The notes below the pieces were generated by a model. It was not told the origin of the DNA, searched no databases, and saw only the letters and a program-made list of their open reading frames with translations. The translations under genes were made by a program, and so were the position numbers. This document shows, one piece after another, positions 15,273 through 24,826 of a DNA stretch of 64,000 bases. The DNA comes from Pseudomonas fluorescens (lineage in GTDB: Bacteria; Pseudomonadota; Gammaproteobacteria; Pseudomonadales; Pseudomonadaceae): the NCBI RefSeq assembly GCF_002837185.1, contig NZ_KZ477988.1, forward strand, positions 173,300 through 237,299. The letters are read 5' to 3'. How positions within the stretch are numbered: position 1 is the first letter of the stretch; each line of letters starts with the position of its first letter.

Positions 15273-17966
15273 ATGAAAAGCCAACCCGATGTTGCCCGAA
15301 TGGCGACCGAGGTAGTGACGCAATTACCGGTGCCTTCGCGCCTCGGTATGCTGCGTTTCGAGCGGCTGAATGAGGCAAGCTGGGCGCTGCTCTACCTCGA
15401 CCCCAATTGCGAGCGCCAATTCGGCTTGTCGGCGGTCGAACTGTGCGCCCTGCTGGGCACGCCGTACGCCAGCCTGATGGAACCCCAGGCGCGCTATCAA
15501 CTGCACGACGCGATCCAGCAGCAACTGACCCACAGCGCCCACTACCTGGTGCGCTACACCCTGCACACCAACGATGGCCCGCTGAGCCTGCTCGAAATGG
15601 GCGAGGCCTATAAACAACACAACCGTCACCTGCTGCGCGGCTACCTGATGGTGGTGGATGGCCTGTTCAGCGAACTTCCCGTCACGGTGCCGACCGCCGA
15701 CCTGGAAAACCAGAACAGCCGCCTGCAAATCGCCCTGGAACTCAACCAGCGCGCGCAGCAGGAGCAACTGCAGCACCTGGAGCGGGTGCGCGCCCAGCAG
15801 GAGTTGATCCTGCTGCTGGCGCGCCAGCGCTACACCACACCCAATTCGCTGCAAGAAGCCGCCGAATTGATCACCCGCAGCGCCTGCGACATCTATCAGA
15901 TCGATTGCGCCAGCATCTGGAATCTGGAAGGCCAGCGCCTGGTGCCGATTTCGGCCTATCACCGCGCCGATCAACGCCACCATTTGCCCGAAGCGATCGA
16001 CGCCAGTTGCTTCCCCGATTACCTCGAAGCCCTGCACAGCAGTCGCGCCATTGATGCCACCAATGCCATGCGCGACCCACGCACCCGGGAAATGGCCGAA
16101 AGCCTGATCGCCAAGGATGTCCACGCCATGCTCGACGCGAGCATCCGGGTGGATGGCCAGGTCGTCGGCGTACTGTGCCTGGAGCAAAGCGGCAGTTCGC
16201 GGGCATGGCAGTCCGATGAGATCGCCTTTGCCGGCGAGCTGGCGGACCAGTTCGCCCAAGTCATCAACAACCACAACCGGCGCACCGCCACCAGCGCCCT
16301 GCACCTGTTCCAGCGCGCGGTGGAACAGAGCGCCAACGCTTTTCTGCTGGTCAATTGCGATGGCGTGGTGGAGTACGTCAACCCAAGCTTTACCGCCATT
16401 ACCCAATACAGCGCCGAAGAAGTGCACGGCCACCGCCTGGCGCAGTTGCCGGCCCTGGAGAACCTCAGCGAATTGCTGTTCGACGCGCCGTCGGTCCTGG
16501 CCAAAAGCAACAGCTGGCAAGGCGAATTCAAAAGCCGGCGCAAAAACCTGGAACCCTACTGGGGCCAGTTGTCGATTTCCAAGGTGTATGGCGACAACCG
16601 TGAGTTGACCCATTACATCGGCATCTACGAAGACATTACCCAGACCAAGCTGGCGCAACAGCGCATCGAACGCCTGGCCTACACCGACAACCTGACCAAC
16701 CTGGGCAACCGCCCGGCGTTCATCCGCAACCTCGACGAGCGCTTTACCCGCGACAGCGACAGCCCGATCAGCCTGCTGCTGGTGGACATCGACAACTTCA
16801 AGCGGATCAACGACAGTCTCGGCCACCAGACCGGTGACAAGTTGCTGATCAGCCTGGCCCGCCGTCTGCGCAACAGTTTGAGCAGCGGCGGCAGCCTGGC
16901 GCGCTTTGCCAGTAACGAGTTTGCGGTGCTGCTCGACGACGCCGACATGGAGACCGGCCAGCAGGTCGCCAGCCAGTTGCTGGCCACCCTCGACAAGCCG
17001 ATGTTTGTCGACAACCAGTTGATCAGCGTGACCGGCTCCGTGGGCCTGGCCTGCGCGCCGCTGCACGGGCGCGACCCGCAAACCCTGATGCGCAACGCCG
17101 GCCTGGCCCTGCACAAGGCCAAGGCCAACGGCAAACACCAGGTGCAGGTGTTTACCGAAGCGCTGAATGCCGAGGCGAGCTACAAGCTGTTTGTGGAAAA
17201 CAACCTGCGCCGCGCCCTGACCCAGAATGAGCTGGACGTGTTCTACCAGCCCAAGCTGTGCCTGCGCAGTGGTCGCCTGCTGGGCATGGAAGCGCTGTTG
17301 CGCTGGAACCACCCGGACAAGGGCATGATCCGCCCCGACCAGTTCATCAGCGTGGCCGAAGAGACCGGCTTGATCATCCCCATCGGCAAATGGGTCGCCC
17401 GTCAGGCGTGCCGCATGAGCCGTCAATTGACGGCGGCGGGCCTGGGTAATTTGCAGGTGGCAATCAACCTGTCGCCCAAGCAGTTTTCCGACCCGGACCT
17501 GGTGGCCTCGATTGCCACGATCCTCAAGGAAGAACAGTTGCCGGCCAATCTGCTGGAGCTGGAGCTGACCGAAGGCCTGCTGCTGGAAGCCACCGAAGAC
17601 ACGCGCCTGCAACTGGACCAGTTGAAAAGCTTTGGCCTGACCCTGGCCATGGACGACTTCGGCACCGGTTACTCGTCGCTGAGCTACTTGAAAAAATTCC
17701 CCATCGACATCATTAAGATCGACCGGAGCTTTATCCACGAAATCCCGGATAACCAGGACGACATGGAGATCACCTCGGCGGTTATCGCCATGGCCCACAA
17801 CCTCAAGCTCAAGGTGGTAGCCGAAGGCATCGAGACCGCCGAGCAACTGGCGTTCCTGCGCCGGCACCGTTGCGACGTGGGCCAGGGCTATCTGTTCGAT
17901 CGGCCAATCCCCGGTGCAGAGCTGCTGGAAAAGCTTAAACGCTATCCACGCGGGCCAATTGCCTGA
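15273..17966 (+). CDS. dipA: Cyclic-di-GMP phosphodiesterase DipA (PAS-GAF-PAS-GGDEF-EAL)
   Basis: An 897-residue multidomain signalling protein in the aceF-dipA-msrA position known from P. aeruginosa. A PAS-like domain (about 20-135) is followed by a short coiled coil (about 145-180), a GAF domain (about 185-345), a second PAS (about 350-460), GGDEF (about 470-625) and EAL (about 640-890). The GGDEF active site reads ASNEF instead of GGDEF, so cyclase activity is unlikely. The EAL domain keeps MEALLRW and DDFGTGYSSL with the metal and base residues, so it should hydrolyse c-di-GMP. No membrane segment is visible. In P. aeruginosa DipA promotes biofilm dispersal. Confidence 0.9.
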   Translation: MKSQPDVARMATEVVTQLPVPSRLGMLRFERLNEASWALLYLDPNCERQFGLSAVELCALLGTPYASLMEPQARYQLHDAIQQQLTHSAHYLVRYTLHTNDGPLSLLEMGEAYKQHNRHLLRGYLMVVDGLFSELPVTVPTADLENQNSRLQIALELNQRAQQEQLQHLERVRAQQELILLLARQRYTTPNSLQEAAELITRSACDIYQIDCASIWNLEGQRLVPISAYHRADQRHHLPEAIDASCFPDYLEALHSSRAIDATNAMRDPRTREMAESLIAKDVHAMLDASIRVDGQVVGVLCLEQSGSSRAWQSDEIAFAGELADQFAQVINNHNRRTATSALHLFQRAVEQSANAFLLVNCDGVVEYVNPSFTAITQYSAEEVHGHRLAQLPALENLSELLFDAPSVLAKSNSWQGEFKSRRKNLEPYWGQLSISKVYGDNRELTHYIGIYEDITQTKLAQQRIERLAYTDNLTNLGNRPAFIRNLDERFTRDSDSPISLLLVDIDNFKRINDSLGHQTGDKLLISLARRLRNSLSSGGSLARFASNEFAVLLDDADMETGQQVASQLLATLDKPMFVDNQLISVTGSVGLACAPLHGRDPQTLMRNAGLALHKAKANGKHQVQVFTEALNAEASYKLFVENNLRRALTQNELDVFYQPKLCLRSGRLLGMEALLRWNHPDKGMIRPDQFISVAEETGLIIPIGKWVARQACRMSRQLTAAGLGNLQVAINLSPKQFSDPDLVASIATILKEEQLPANLLELELTEGLLLEATEDTRLQLDQLKSFGLTLAMDDFGTGYSSLSYLKKFPIDIIKIDRSFIHEIPDNQDDMEITSAVIAMAHNLKLKVVAEGIETAEQLAFLRRHRCDVGQGYLFDRPIPGAELLEKLKRYPRGPIA

Positions 17967-18038
17967 CAGCGCGGTAACACTCGGGCACACTGGCTGTCTG
18001 AAAATTTACTGTAACTCAACCTGACGAGAGGACTGATC

Positions 18039-18686
18039 ATGGTCTTGCGCTCGGAAATTCTGGTGAACAAAAACGTGCTGCCTACTCAAGAACAAGCGTT
18101 GCCTGGCCGCGAAACCCCGATGGCATTGCCGGAAACTCACTTCGTCAACGGCAACCCGTTGCTGGGCCCCTTTACCGACGACGTGGGTTTCGCGATCTTC
18201 GGCCTCGGTTGTTTCTGGGGCGCTGAGCGTAAATTCTGGGAGCGCGATGGGGTGGTCAGCACCGTGGTCGGCTACGCCGGCGGCTTCACGCCGAACCCGA
18301 CCTACGAAGAAGTCTGCTCAGGCCTGACCGGCCACAGCGAAGTGGTGCTGGTGGTGTACGACCAGGCCAAAGTGAAATACGAAGACCTGCTGAAGATGTT
18401 CTGGGAACTGCACAACCCGACCCAGGGCATGCGCCAGGGCAACGACATCGGCAGCCAGTACCGTTCGGTGATTTATGCCACCACGCCGGAGCAACTGGCG
18501 GCCGCCAAGGCCAGTGCCCAGGCGTATCAGCAAGAGCTGACCAATGCCGGCCTGGGTGAGATCACCACCGAAATCGACGAAGCGCCGACGGTGTACTTCG
18601 CCGAGGCGTATCACCAGCAGTACCTGGCGAAGAATCCTCAAGGCTATTGCGGCATCGGCGGCACAGGCGTGACCTGCCCGATCTAA
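18039..18686 (+). CDS. msrA: Peptide methionine-S-sulfoxide reductase MsrA
   Basis: A 215-residue MsrA that reduces the S-epimer of methionine sulfoxide in damaged proteins. The active-site motif [11 protein letters not shown] is near residue 57, and the C-terminal [15 protein letters not shown] carries the recycling cysteines. The N-terminal extension of about 45 residues is the usual pseudomonad form. It lies 72 bases after dipA on the same strand with a GAGAGGA-type ribosome site. It converges with rlmJ. Confidence 0.95.
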   Translation: MVLRSEILVNKNVLPTQEQALPGRETPMALPETHFVNGNPLLGPFTDDVGFAIFGLGCFWGAERKFWERDGVVSTVVGYAGGFTPNPTYEEVCSGLTGHSEVVLVVYDQAKVKYEDLLKMFWELHNPTQGMRQGNDIGSQYRSVIYATTPEQLAAAKASAQAYQQELTNAGLGEITTEIDEAPTVYFAEAYHQQYLAKNPQGYCGIGGTGVTCPI

Positions 18687-19043
18687 AAAACAACGCCGAT
18701 CAAAATGTGGGAGGGGGCTTGCCCCCCGATAGCGGAGTGTCAGTTACAGATGTAATGACTGACACCCAGCAATCGGGGGCAAGCCCCCTCCCACATTGGG
18801 TCCGTGCTTGGCTTCAGAGCCGGTTACTCCGCGATAAGCCAATCCATGGATCGGTCGCACTGGCCTGACCTCGCCGATCTAAAGCACAACACAGATCAAA
18901 AATGTGGGAGGGGGCTTGCCCCCGATAGCGGAGTGTCAGTTACAGATGTAATGACTGACACCCAGCCATCGGGGGCAAGCCCCCTCCCACACTTGGTTTT
19001 GTGTTTGCTTGAAAGCCGGTTACTCCGCGATAAGCCAATCCAT
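18670..19043. repeat. Tandem duplication carrying a REP pair plus the ends of msrA and rlmJ
   Basis: The segment 18670-18847 recurs at 18866-19043, offset 196 bases. Each copy starts with the last codons of msrA (TGACCTGCCCGATCTAA, once as TGACCTCGCCGATCTAA). Each contains a repeat pair (18704-18797 and 18900-18993). Each ends with an identical 29-base block at 18819-18847 and 19015-19043 that includes the rlmJ stop and last codons. The copy ends inside the junction are non-functional remnants. This fills the whole msrA-rlmJ gap of 333 bases. Confidence 0.85.
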
Positions 19044-19856
19044 CTGCCACCCACCCTGGGTCTGGCCAAGCTGTCTGGACAGCCACGGCAGCAGCTCACG
19101 CAATTCCTCTTCCAGGCCCCACGGCGGGTTGGCAATCGCCAGGCCCGAGCCGGTCAGGGTGTTGGGGGTGTCCAGCGGGTGCACCAGCAATTCCACGCGC
19201 AACAGTTTCGGCGCGCCGGTGCCGGCCAGGTCCTGGTAAAAGCGGCGCAGCATGCGCTGGTCCTTCACCGGGTACCAGATCGCCGCGACGGTCTGGCGCA
19301 TGCGGCTGACGGCTTCCTTGAGGGACGCCGCGCAGCGCTGCATTTCATCGAGCTTTTCGAACGGTGGATCGATCAGCATCAGCGCGCGTTTTTCCGGCAC
19401 TGGCAACAGGGCACGCGGTACATGCCAGCCTTCGCCCAGGTGCACCTTGACCCGGCGATCGCCCTTCATGTTGTCCTTGAGCAGCACGCCATCTTCCGGG
19501 TGTTTTTCGTTGAGCAGCACACGGTCCTGGGGACGCGTCAGGCGCCGTGCCAGCTCCGGCGAGCCCGGGTAGTAGCGCAACTGGCCATCCGGGTTCATTT
19601 CGTGCAGCACGCGCATGTAATCGGCGGTGAGCGGCGGCAGGTCGTTTGCGCCCCACAGGCGGGCGATGCCTTCCAGGTATTCACCGGTGCGGTTGGCCTG
19701 GTCACCCTGCAGGTCATACAGACCAATGCCGGCATGGGTATCGAGGTAGGCGAACGGCTGCTCCTTGCGCGACATCAGGGCGATGAGGCGGGTCAAGGTC
19801 AGGTGTTTGAAGACATCGGCGTGGTTGCCGGCGTGAAAGGCGTGACGATAATTCAT
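19020..19856 (-). CDS. rlmJ: 23S rRNA (adenine(2030)-N6)-methyltransferase RlmJ
   Basis: A 278-residue methyltransferase of the RlmJ (YhiR) family. The N-terminus MNYRHAFHAGNHADVFKH is a family signature. The SAM and target-base motif is in LMLIDPPFEKLDE near residue 163, with the DPPF catalytic tetrad for N6-adenine methylation. The start has AGGAG about eight bases upstream. The 3' end is the source of the remnant described at 18819-18847. In PAO1 it lies next to msrA as here. Confidence 0.93.
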   Translation of the reverse strand: MNYRHAFHAGNHADVFKHLTLTRLIALMSRKEQPFAYLDTHAGIGLYDLQGDQANRTGEYLEGIARLWGANDLPPLTADYMRVLHEMNPDGQLRYYPGSPELARRLTRPQDRVLLNEKHPEDGVLLKDNMKGDRRVKVHLGEGWHVPRALLPVPEKRALMLIDPPFEKLDEMQRCAASLKEAVSRMRQTVAAIWYPVKDQRMLRRFYQDLAGTGAPKLLRVELLVHPLDTPNTLTGSGLAIANPPWGLEEELRELLPWLSRQLGQTQGGWQMDWLIAE

Positions 19857-19935
19857 GGTTGCTCCTGCGCAGGGGGCGAAGTTTACCTTCTACCGGCACA
19901 AAGGTGCAGGGCCGCATGGCGGGTGGCGTCTTTGT

Positions 19936-20661
19936 CTAACTCAGCTGCGAAGCGAGGTAATCAACCAGCGCAGTATGGCTGGCCCCCGGCCTGCGCACGA
20001 ACCAGCCGAGTTTGTGCTGCAAGGTGGCCGGCGTGAAGGCCGCATACAGATCAGGACGCTGCTCTTGCAGCCATTGCAGCAGGTTGTCGATCAGCACGCC
20101 CGGCGCCTGTTCCTCCAGGTGCCTGAGCAACGACGCAGGCACTCGCCACCACGGGCACGCTTGAGCTGGCGTGACCGGGCCGGTTGCCACCGTCAGCGGC
20201 TGGCCATTGATCAGGTAACGCCCAAACACCGGCATGATCTCCCCTGCCTGGTCACCCAAGTGCTGCCACATCGGCTGAAACCGGGCGCCGTCCCAGAAGC
20301 GGAAAAACACCGCCTGGTCATTGGGCATGACTACCTTGCTCAAGCCTTGCAGGTGGGCGACCACGCTTTCCAATGGACTGGAGGATACCGCCAGCCACCC
20401 CCAATCCGTGGCTTTTGCGGCGGCTACCCACTCGAGAAACGCGCTGCCCGGCTCGACGATGCCCACATAAGGCATCACCTCCTCCCAGTGCGCGTAGGCC
20501 GTGCCTGCCCAGATCGCTTGGGGCAGCGGCGCCGCCGCCGTGGCTTGCCAGGCGGCGAGCGGCTTGGCGTCGCTGGCATTGCCGAGTACGGCATAGATTC
20601 GCTCATCGGCAAGCAGGGGACGCTGTGCCAGCCAACTGCGGGGGTCCATGGGTGTGCGCAT
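19936..20661 (-). CDS. DUF4123 type VI secretion adaptor (Tap/TEC family)
   Basis: A 241-residue DUF4123 protein. LADERIYAVLGNA near residue 20, a VSSSPLESVVAHLQGLSKV segment and FRFWDGARFQPMW near residues 118-130 are family hallmarks. DUF4123 proteins load a specific toxic effector onto the VgrG spike of a type VI secretion system. The start at 20661 overlaps the vgrG stop by one base (TGATG); an upstream in-frame ATG at 20730 would lie inside vgrG. No effector or immunity gene follows. rlmJ begins 79 bases further on the same strand. Confidence 0.82.
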   Translation of the reverse strand: MRTPMDPRSWLAQRPLLADERIYAVLGNASDAKPLAAWQATAAAPLPQAIWAGTAYAHWEEVMPYVGIVEPGSAFLEWVAAAKATDWGWLAVSSSPLESVVAHLQGLSKVVMPNDQAVFFRFWDGARFQPMWQHLGDQAGEIMPVFGRYLINGQPLTVATGPVTPAQACPWWRVPASLLRHLEEQAPGVLIDNLLQWLQEQRPDLYAAFTPATLQHKLGWFVRRPGASHTALVDYLASQLS

Positions 20662-22679
20662 CAGGAAACACTCCGTGCATGCCCGGTGATATCGCACTGC
20701 CCGGCCCGGCAACGCTCGCATTCTTCGCAAAACGGCGCGCTGCGCTTCAGGTTGGCCACTTGTACAGGGCTCAGAGGGAGCGGGGAAACAGCCTGCACCG
20801 CCTCCTTCAAGCCAGGCGTCAACGGCGCCGTCGTAGCTGCCGGCGCCCCGCCCGGCTGGATCGGCACACTGCTGAAAATGCCGCCCGCCGACAGCGTGAT
20901 CGACTGCCCTCCCGCCTGAATCGTAACGCTGGCCCCTGCATCGATGACAATGCTCTGCCCTGCCCCCAGTTCAAGCGTGCGAGCGGCGCGCATGTGCTGC
21001 GAACCGCCGACCATCAGGTGGTCATCCTGCTTGAGTTCAGTCAGGCGATTGCCGTGGGTGATGCGTTGCTCTTCGCCCTGCAATTCATGGTGCGACTCGC
21101 CGCCCACCGTGACCCGGCGCTGGTTATCGACTTGCACCTGCTGGTCATGCAACACGTGCTGTGTCCAGTCGCGCTGGGCGCGCAGGTAGATCTCCTCGGC
21201 GCCCTGGCGGTCCTCGATGCGCAGTTCGTTGTAGCCACCGCCACCGGGGCTGCTCTGGCTGCGAAAGAGACTGCGGGTCTTTTCCGCCGGCAGGTCGAGG
21301 GGCAAACGATTCGCCGCGTTGGGCAGGCAGCCCATCACCAGCGGCATGTCCACGTCGCCATCGACGAAGCCCACCAGCACTTCCATGCCGACTCGCGGGG
21401 TCAGCACCGCCCCATAACCGTCATGGGCCCAGCCGCTCGCCACGCGCAGCCAACAACTGGAATGTTCGTTGTGTTCCCCGTCGCGGTCCCAGGCCATCTG
21501 CACTTTGACCCGACCGTATTCGTCGCAATGCACCTCACTGCCGGCCGGCCCGGTGACCACCGCATTCTGGTAGCCCGACAGGTGGGGCCGGGGCATGATC
21601 AAAGGTGTTCGGAACGGCACATCCCAAGGCGTGACTACAAATTCGTTGCTGTAGCCTGCGCGCACGTCATCCCCATAAGTCTCAGGCGCAGACTCCTCCA
21701 ATACTTGCGGCTGCTGCCCGGTATGGTGCAACTGGGTAACCAGCCACAAATCATTCCATTCCTGACGCGGGTGGTCGGCCATCTTCAGAAACTGCCCGGT
21801 GACCAGCGCCGGCTGGTCGCTGATACCGCTGGCCTGGCGAAAGTCGCTGCGGTGACGCTCCAACACACGTTGCGCCAGGTACTTGCCGCGCGCTCGGTCC
21901 GTAAAGTCACCCGGGTAGCGCTGTTCGTCGAGGGTCGGGCGTTGCCCGCTGGATGCCGTGCTTTCCAATACCAGGCTGGGCTTTTTGAAGTCGTAGGCCC
22001 GCAGGTTCACTCCGGCGGAGCGGGTTTCGAGCCGCAGGGTGAAGCGCTTGATCGCCGGGGCCCCGGCCACCATCCCGGAACCCGCCAGGTAGGACGTGTC
22101 CTGGTCCGGCTGGCTGAACACACTCTGGTCATCGCCAAACACCAGCACGTGACGCTCGGGACTGTGCTGAAAGTGATAGTGAATGCCCGACTCAACGCAC
22201 AAGCGCTGGATGAACTGCAAATCGGTTTCGTCGAACTGAACACAGTACTCGCGCTCGGGGTATTGACCGCTCAGGCGAAACACGAAGGTATCCGCCTGAA
22301 TATCCTGAGCCTCCAGCACCCGCGCAATGATCTGCGGGATGGTTTTTTGCTGAAATATCCGCTGGTGAGTGCTGTGTTCCAGATACGCCAACTGCGGTAC
22401 CAGGGTGATCTGGTAACGGGTCAGGCGCTTGCCCGAATCGCCTTGTGCGACGCGGTAAACCTGGCCATGAATACCGTGCCCCTGAGCGTCGAATCCCAGG
22501 AATGCCTGACGGTGCAGAAGGCTGTCGAGGTCAAGGTCGGGTTGTTCGCTGACCAACTCAAGGTCAAAGCGAAAGGGCAGGCTGATAAATTCATCGCCCA
22601 TGAATCCATGAACCTTGAGATCACAAGGCTCCCCATCCAGGGTCAGATTAAAGGCACTTTGATTGGCAGGAGCGAACAT
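20661..22679 (-). CDS. vgrG: Type VI secretion spike protein VgrG (TssI)
   Basis: A 672-residue VgrG. The N-terminal half (about 1-360) is the gp27-like base with FDETDLQFIQRLCVESGIHY near residue 155. It is followed by the gp5 OB-fold with VHCDEYGRVKVQMAWDRDG near residue 390, the ASGWAHDGYGAVLTPRVG segment, and a repeat-rich beta needle. The C-terminal tail is a short cysteine-rich stretch (CEECERCRAGQC), not an effector domain. The start at 22679 (MFAPANQSAF) fits the family; 22742 would add 21 residues. It is coupled to the DUF4123 gene. No other secretion genes are present, so it is an orphan island. Confidence 0.92.
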   Translation of the reverse strand: MFAPANQSAFNLTLDGEPCDLKVHGFMGDEFISLPFRFDLELVSEQPDLDLDSLLHRQAFLGFDAQGHGIHGQVYRVAQGDSGKRLTRYQITLVPQLAYLEHSTHQRIFQQKTIPQIIARVLEAQDIQADTFVFRLSGQYPEREYCVQFDETDLQFIQRLCVESGIHYHFQHSPERHVLVFGDDQSVFSQPDQDTSYLAGSGMVAGAPAIKRFTLRLETRSAGVNLRAYDFKKPSLVLESTASSGQRPTLDEQRYPGDFTDRARGKYLAQRVLERHRSDFRQASGISDQPALVTGQFLKMADHPRQEWNDLWLVTQLHHTGQQPQVLEESAPETYGDDVRAGYSNEFVVTPWDVPFRTPLIMPRPHLSGYQNAVVTGPAGSEVHCDEYGRVKVQMAWDRDGEHNEHSSCWLRVASGWAHDGYGAVLTPRVGMEVLVGFVDGDVDMPLVMGCLPNAANRLPLDLPAEKTRSLFRSQSSPGGGGYNELRIEDRQGAEEIYLRAQRDWTQHVLHDQQVQVDNQRRVTVGGESHHELQGEEQRITHGNRLTELKQDDHLMVGGSQHMRAARTLELGAGQSIVIDAGASVTIQAGGQSITLSAGGIFSSVPIQPGGAPAATTAPLTPGLKEAVQAVSPLPLSPVQVANLKRSAPFCEECERCRAGQCDITGHARSVS

Positions 22680-22811
22680 CCGGTGTTTCTCTGCGAAGGG
22701 TGAGTGAGCGATTCTGCAACAGCCGTTTACCGAGTCGGGCACTGCTCAGGAAAATAAGTAAGGTCCTACATCGGCGATGCCGGAATCCTCAAGGCCTGAT
22801 CGTTCAGGCAT

Positions 22812-22843
22812 AAAAAAAGGCCCGCATCCATCGGACGCAGGCC
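22812..22843 (-). terminator. Rho-independent terminator of putP
   Basis: On the minus strand a stem GGCCTGCGTCC/GGATGCGGGCC with a 3-base loop (plus-strand arms 22819-22829 and 22833-22843) is followed by seven T residues (plus-strand A at 22812-22818). It lies 38 bases after the putP stop, upstream of vgrG. Confidence 0.88.
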
Positions 22844-22880
22844 TTCTTTTCCATGACCGGGCGCTCAACGCCCAGCGTTG

Positions 22881-24365
22881 TTACTTGTTGAGGTTGTAAT
22901 CGTTTTCCGCCGCATCAAAGCGCTCGACCATACCGGCCGTCGGTGCACCCATCTTGCTCACGAAGTAGATCGCCAGGCTGGCGAAGATGAAGCCTGGGAT
23001 GATTTCGTACAGGCCCAGCAACTCGAAGTGTTTCCACACAATCACGGTGATCGCGCCCACCAGGATGCCGGCCAATGCGCCGTTGCGGGTCATGTTTTTC
23101 CAGATGACCGAGATCAGCACCACAGGACCGAAGGCGGCGCCGAAACCGGCCCAGGCGTAGCTGACCAGGCCCAGTACGCGGTTTTCCGGGTTGGCGGCCA
23201 TGGCGATGGCGATCAAGGCCACCACCAGCACCATGATCCGACCGACCCATACCAGCTCAAGCTGGGAAGCGCCCTTGCGCAGGAATGCCTTGTAGAAATC
23301 TTCGGTCAGGGCGCTGGAGCACACCAGTAACTGACAGCTCAGGGTGCTCATCACGGCCGCAAGGATGGCCGACAGCAAGACACCGGCAACCCATGGATTG
23401 AACAGGATCTTGGCCAGTTCGATAAACACGCGCTCGGGGTTTTCGGTCACGGGACCGGCCACCTCAGGATGCGCCGAGAAGTAAGCGATGCCGAAGAAGC
23501 CCACCGCCACGGTGCCACCCAGGCACAGGATCATCCAGGTCATGGAGATGCGTCGCGCGTTGGCAATCGACTTCACCGAATCCGCCGCCATGAACCGCGC
23601 AAGGATGTGCGGCTGGCCGAAGTAACCCAGGCCCCAGCCCATCAGCGAGATGATGCCGATGAAGGTGGTGTTTTTCAGCATATCGAAGTTGGTCGGGTCC
23701 TTGGCTTCGATGGCCAGGAAGGTGGTGTCCACGCCGCCGGTGGCCAGCAGCACAATGATCGGCGTCAGGATCAACGCGAAGATCATCAGCGTGGCTTGTA
23801 CGGTATCGGTCCAGCTGACCGCCAGGAAACCGCCGATAAAGGTGTAGGCGATGGTCGCCGCGGCACCGGCCCACAGCGCTGTTTCGTAGGACATGCCGAA
23901 GGTGCTTTCGAACAGGCGCGCACCGGCCACGATGCCGGAGGCGCAGTAAATGGTGAAGAACACCAGGATCACCACGGCGGAAATGATCCGCAGCAGGCCG
24001 CTTTTATCTTCGAAGCGGCTGGAGAAGTAATCCGGCAGGGTCAGGGCGTCGCCGTTGTGTTCGGTCTGCACCCGCAGGCGACCGGCCACGAACAGCCAGT
24101 TGAGGTAGGCACCGACGATCAGGCCGATGGCGATCCAGCTTTCCGACAAGCCCGACATATAGATCGCGCCCGGCAGGCCCATCAACAACCAGCCGCTCAT
24201 ATCGGAAGCACCGGCGGACAAGGCTGTCACCACGCTACCGAGGCTGCGACCGCCAAGGATGTAATCGGAAAGGTTGTTGGTGGAGCGATAGGCCATCAAG
24301 CCGATCAGCACCATTGCTGCGATATAGATCACGAACGTGATCAGGGTTGGATTGCTAACGCTCAT
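22881..24365 (-). CDS. putP: Sodium/proline symporter PutP
   Basis: A 494-residue inner-membrane transporter of the sodium:solute symporter family with about 13 hydrophobic helices. The N-terminus has YRSTNNLSDYILGGRSLG (residues 26-43) and ALSAGASDMSGWLLMGLPG near residue 50, the conserved helix 2 sodium and proline site of PutP. It imports proline with Na+ for catabolism by PutA. It diverges from putA, and the shared region carries PutA-type operators, which suggests autoregulated co-expression. Confidence 0.95.
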   Translation of the reverse strand: MSVSNPTLITFVIYIAAMVLIGLMAYRSTNNLSDYILGGRSLGSVVTALSAGASDMSGWLLMGLPGAIYMSGLSESWIAIGLIVGAYLNWLFVAGRLRVQTEHNGDALTLPDYFSSRFEDKSGLLRIISAVVILVFFTIYCASGIVAGARLFESTFGMSYETALWAGAAATIAYTFIGGFLAVSWTDTVQATLMIFALILTPIIVLLATGGVDTTFLAIEAKDPTNFDMLKNTTFIGIISLMGWGLGYFGQPHILARFMAADSVKSIANARRISMTWMILCLGGTVAVGFFGIAYFSAHPEVAGPVTENPERVFIELAKILFNPWVAGVLLSAILAAVMSTLSCQLLVCSSALTEDFYKAFLRKGASQLELVWVGRIMVLVVALIAIAMAANPENRVLGLVSYAWAGFGAAFGPVVLISVIWKNMTRNGALAGILVGAITVIVWKHFELLGLYEIIPGFIFASLAIYFVSKMGAPTAGMVERFDAAENDYNLNK

Positions 24366-24826
24366 AGAAGTGACGCCCTGGCTTTGTTTTTATGTAGCGA
24401 CGGTCTGTCAGACCGCTACCGGTAGTAACCCAATAAACGATGCTGAATGCCGCGCATTTATGACTGGCGTTTCCCCAGGAAAGCCGCCAGCCGATGAACC
24501 AAACCGTAGAGGTGGTTGCACCTTGGTGCGCGAATGCTATTCAACAATGTAAATAAGGTGCAACCAGTTTCTTGCGAATAAGTTGCACCTGGGCGCATTT
24601 CAGGACAAACACCGCGTTTTTGCTCCTTTTCGGAGCAAGAACACTCAATCTCAGAAGCAAATGCACCGACAAGCAGCCGATTCGGTTGAAGGCCGGTTTT
24701 TTTCCGATCAAGCGTCGTAAATTTCATGAACAAAAAGGGTTGCACCCGGTTGCACCTCGCCATGGGCAAAGCTAATCTTGCCGCCAGCAGATGCCACTCG
24801 GTAGTGGCACCCATGAGGATAAGAAT
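24366..24826. promoter_or_regulatory. putP-putA divergent control region with five PutA-type GTTGCA sites
   Basis: The core GTTGCA, always extended as GTTGCACC, occurs at 24515-24520, 24559-24564 (inverted), 24582-24587, 24739-24744 and 24749-24754. GTTGCA is the established recognition sequence of the ribbon-helix-helix domain of PutA in enterics, and this PutA has that domain. A small hairpin TGCCACT-CGGT-AGTGGCA at 24792-24809 lies just before the putA ribosome site (GAGGA). Promoters are not marked because no clear -35/-10 pair stands out. Confidence 0.75.

Noticed and set aside
20661..20760. A toxic effector domain at the VgrG C-terminus
   Set aside because: The tail after the needle is about 50 residues with four cysteines and no catalytic motif; similar tails are common in VgrG proteins without effector fusions.
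19936..24365. A transposon or prophage carrying vgrG
   Set aside because: No transposase, integrase, inverted terminal repeats or target duplication was found around the block.
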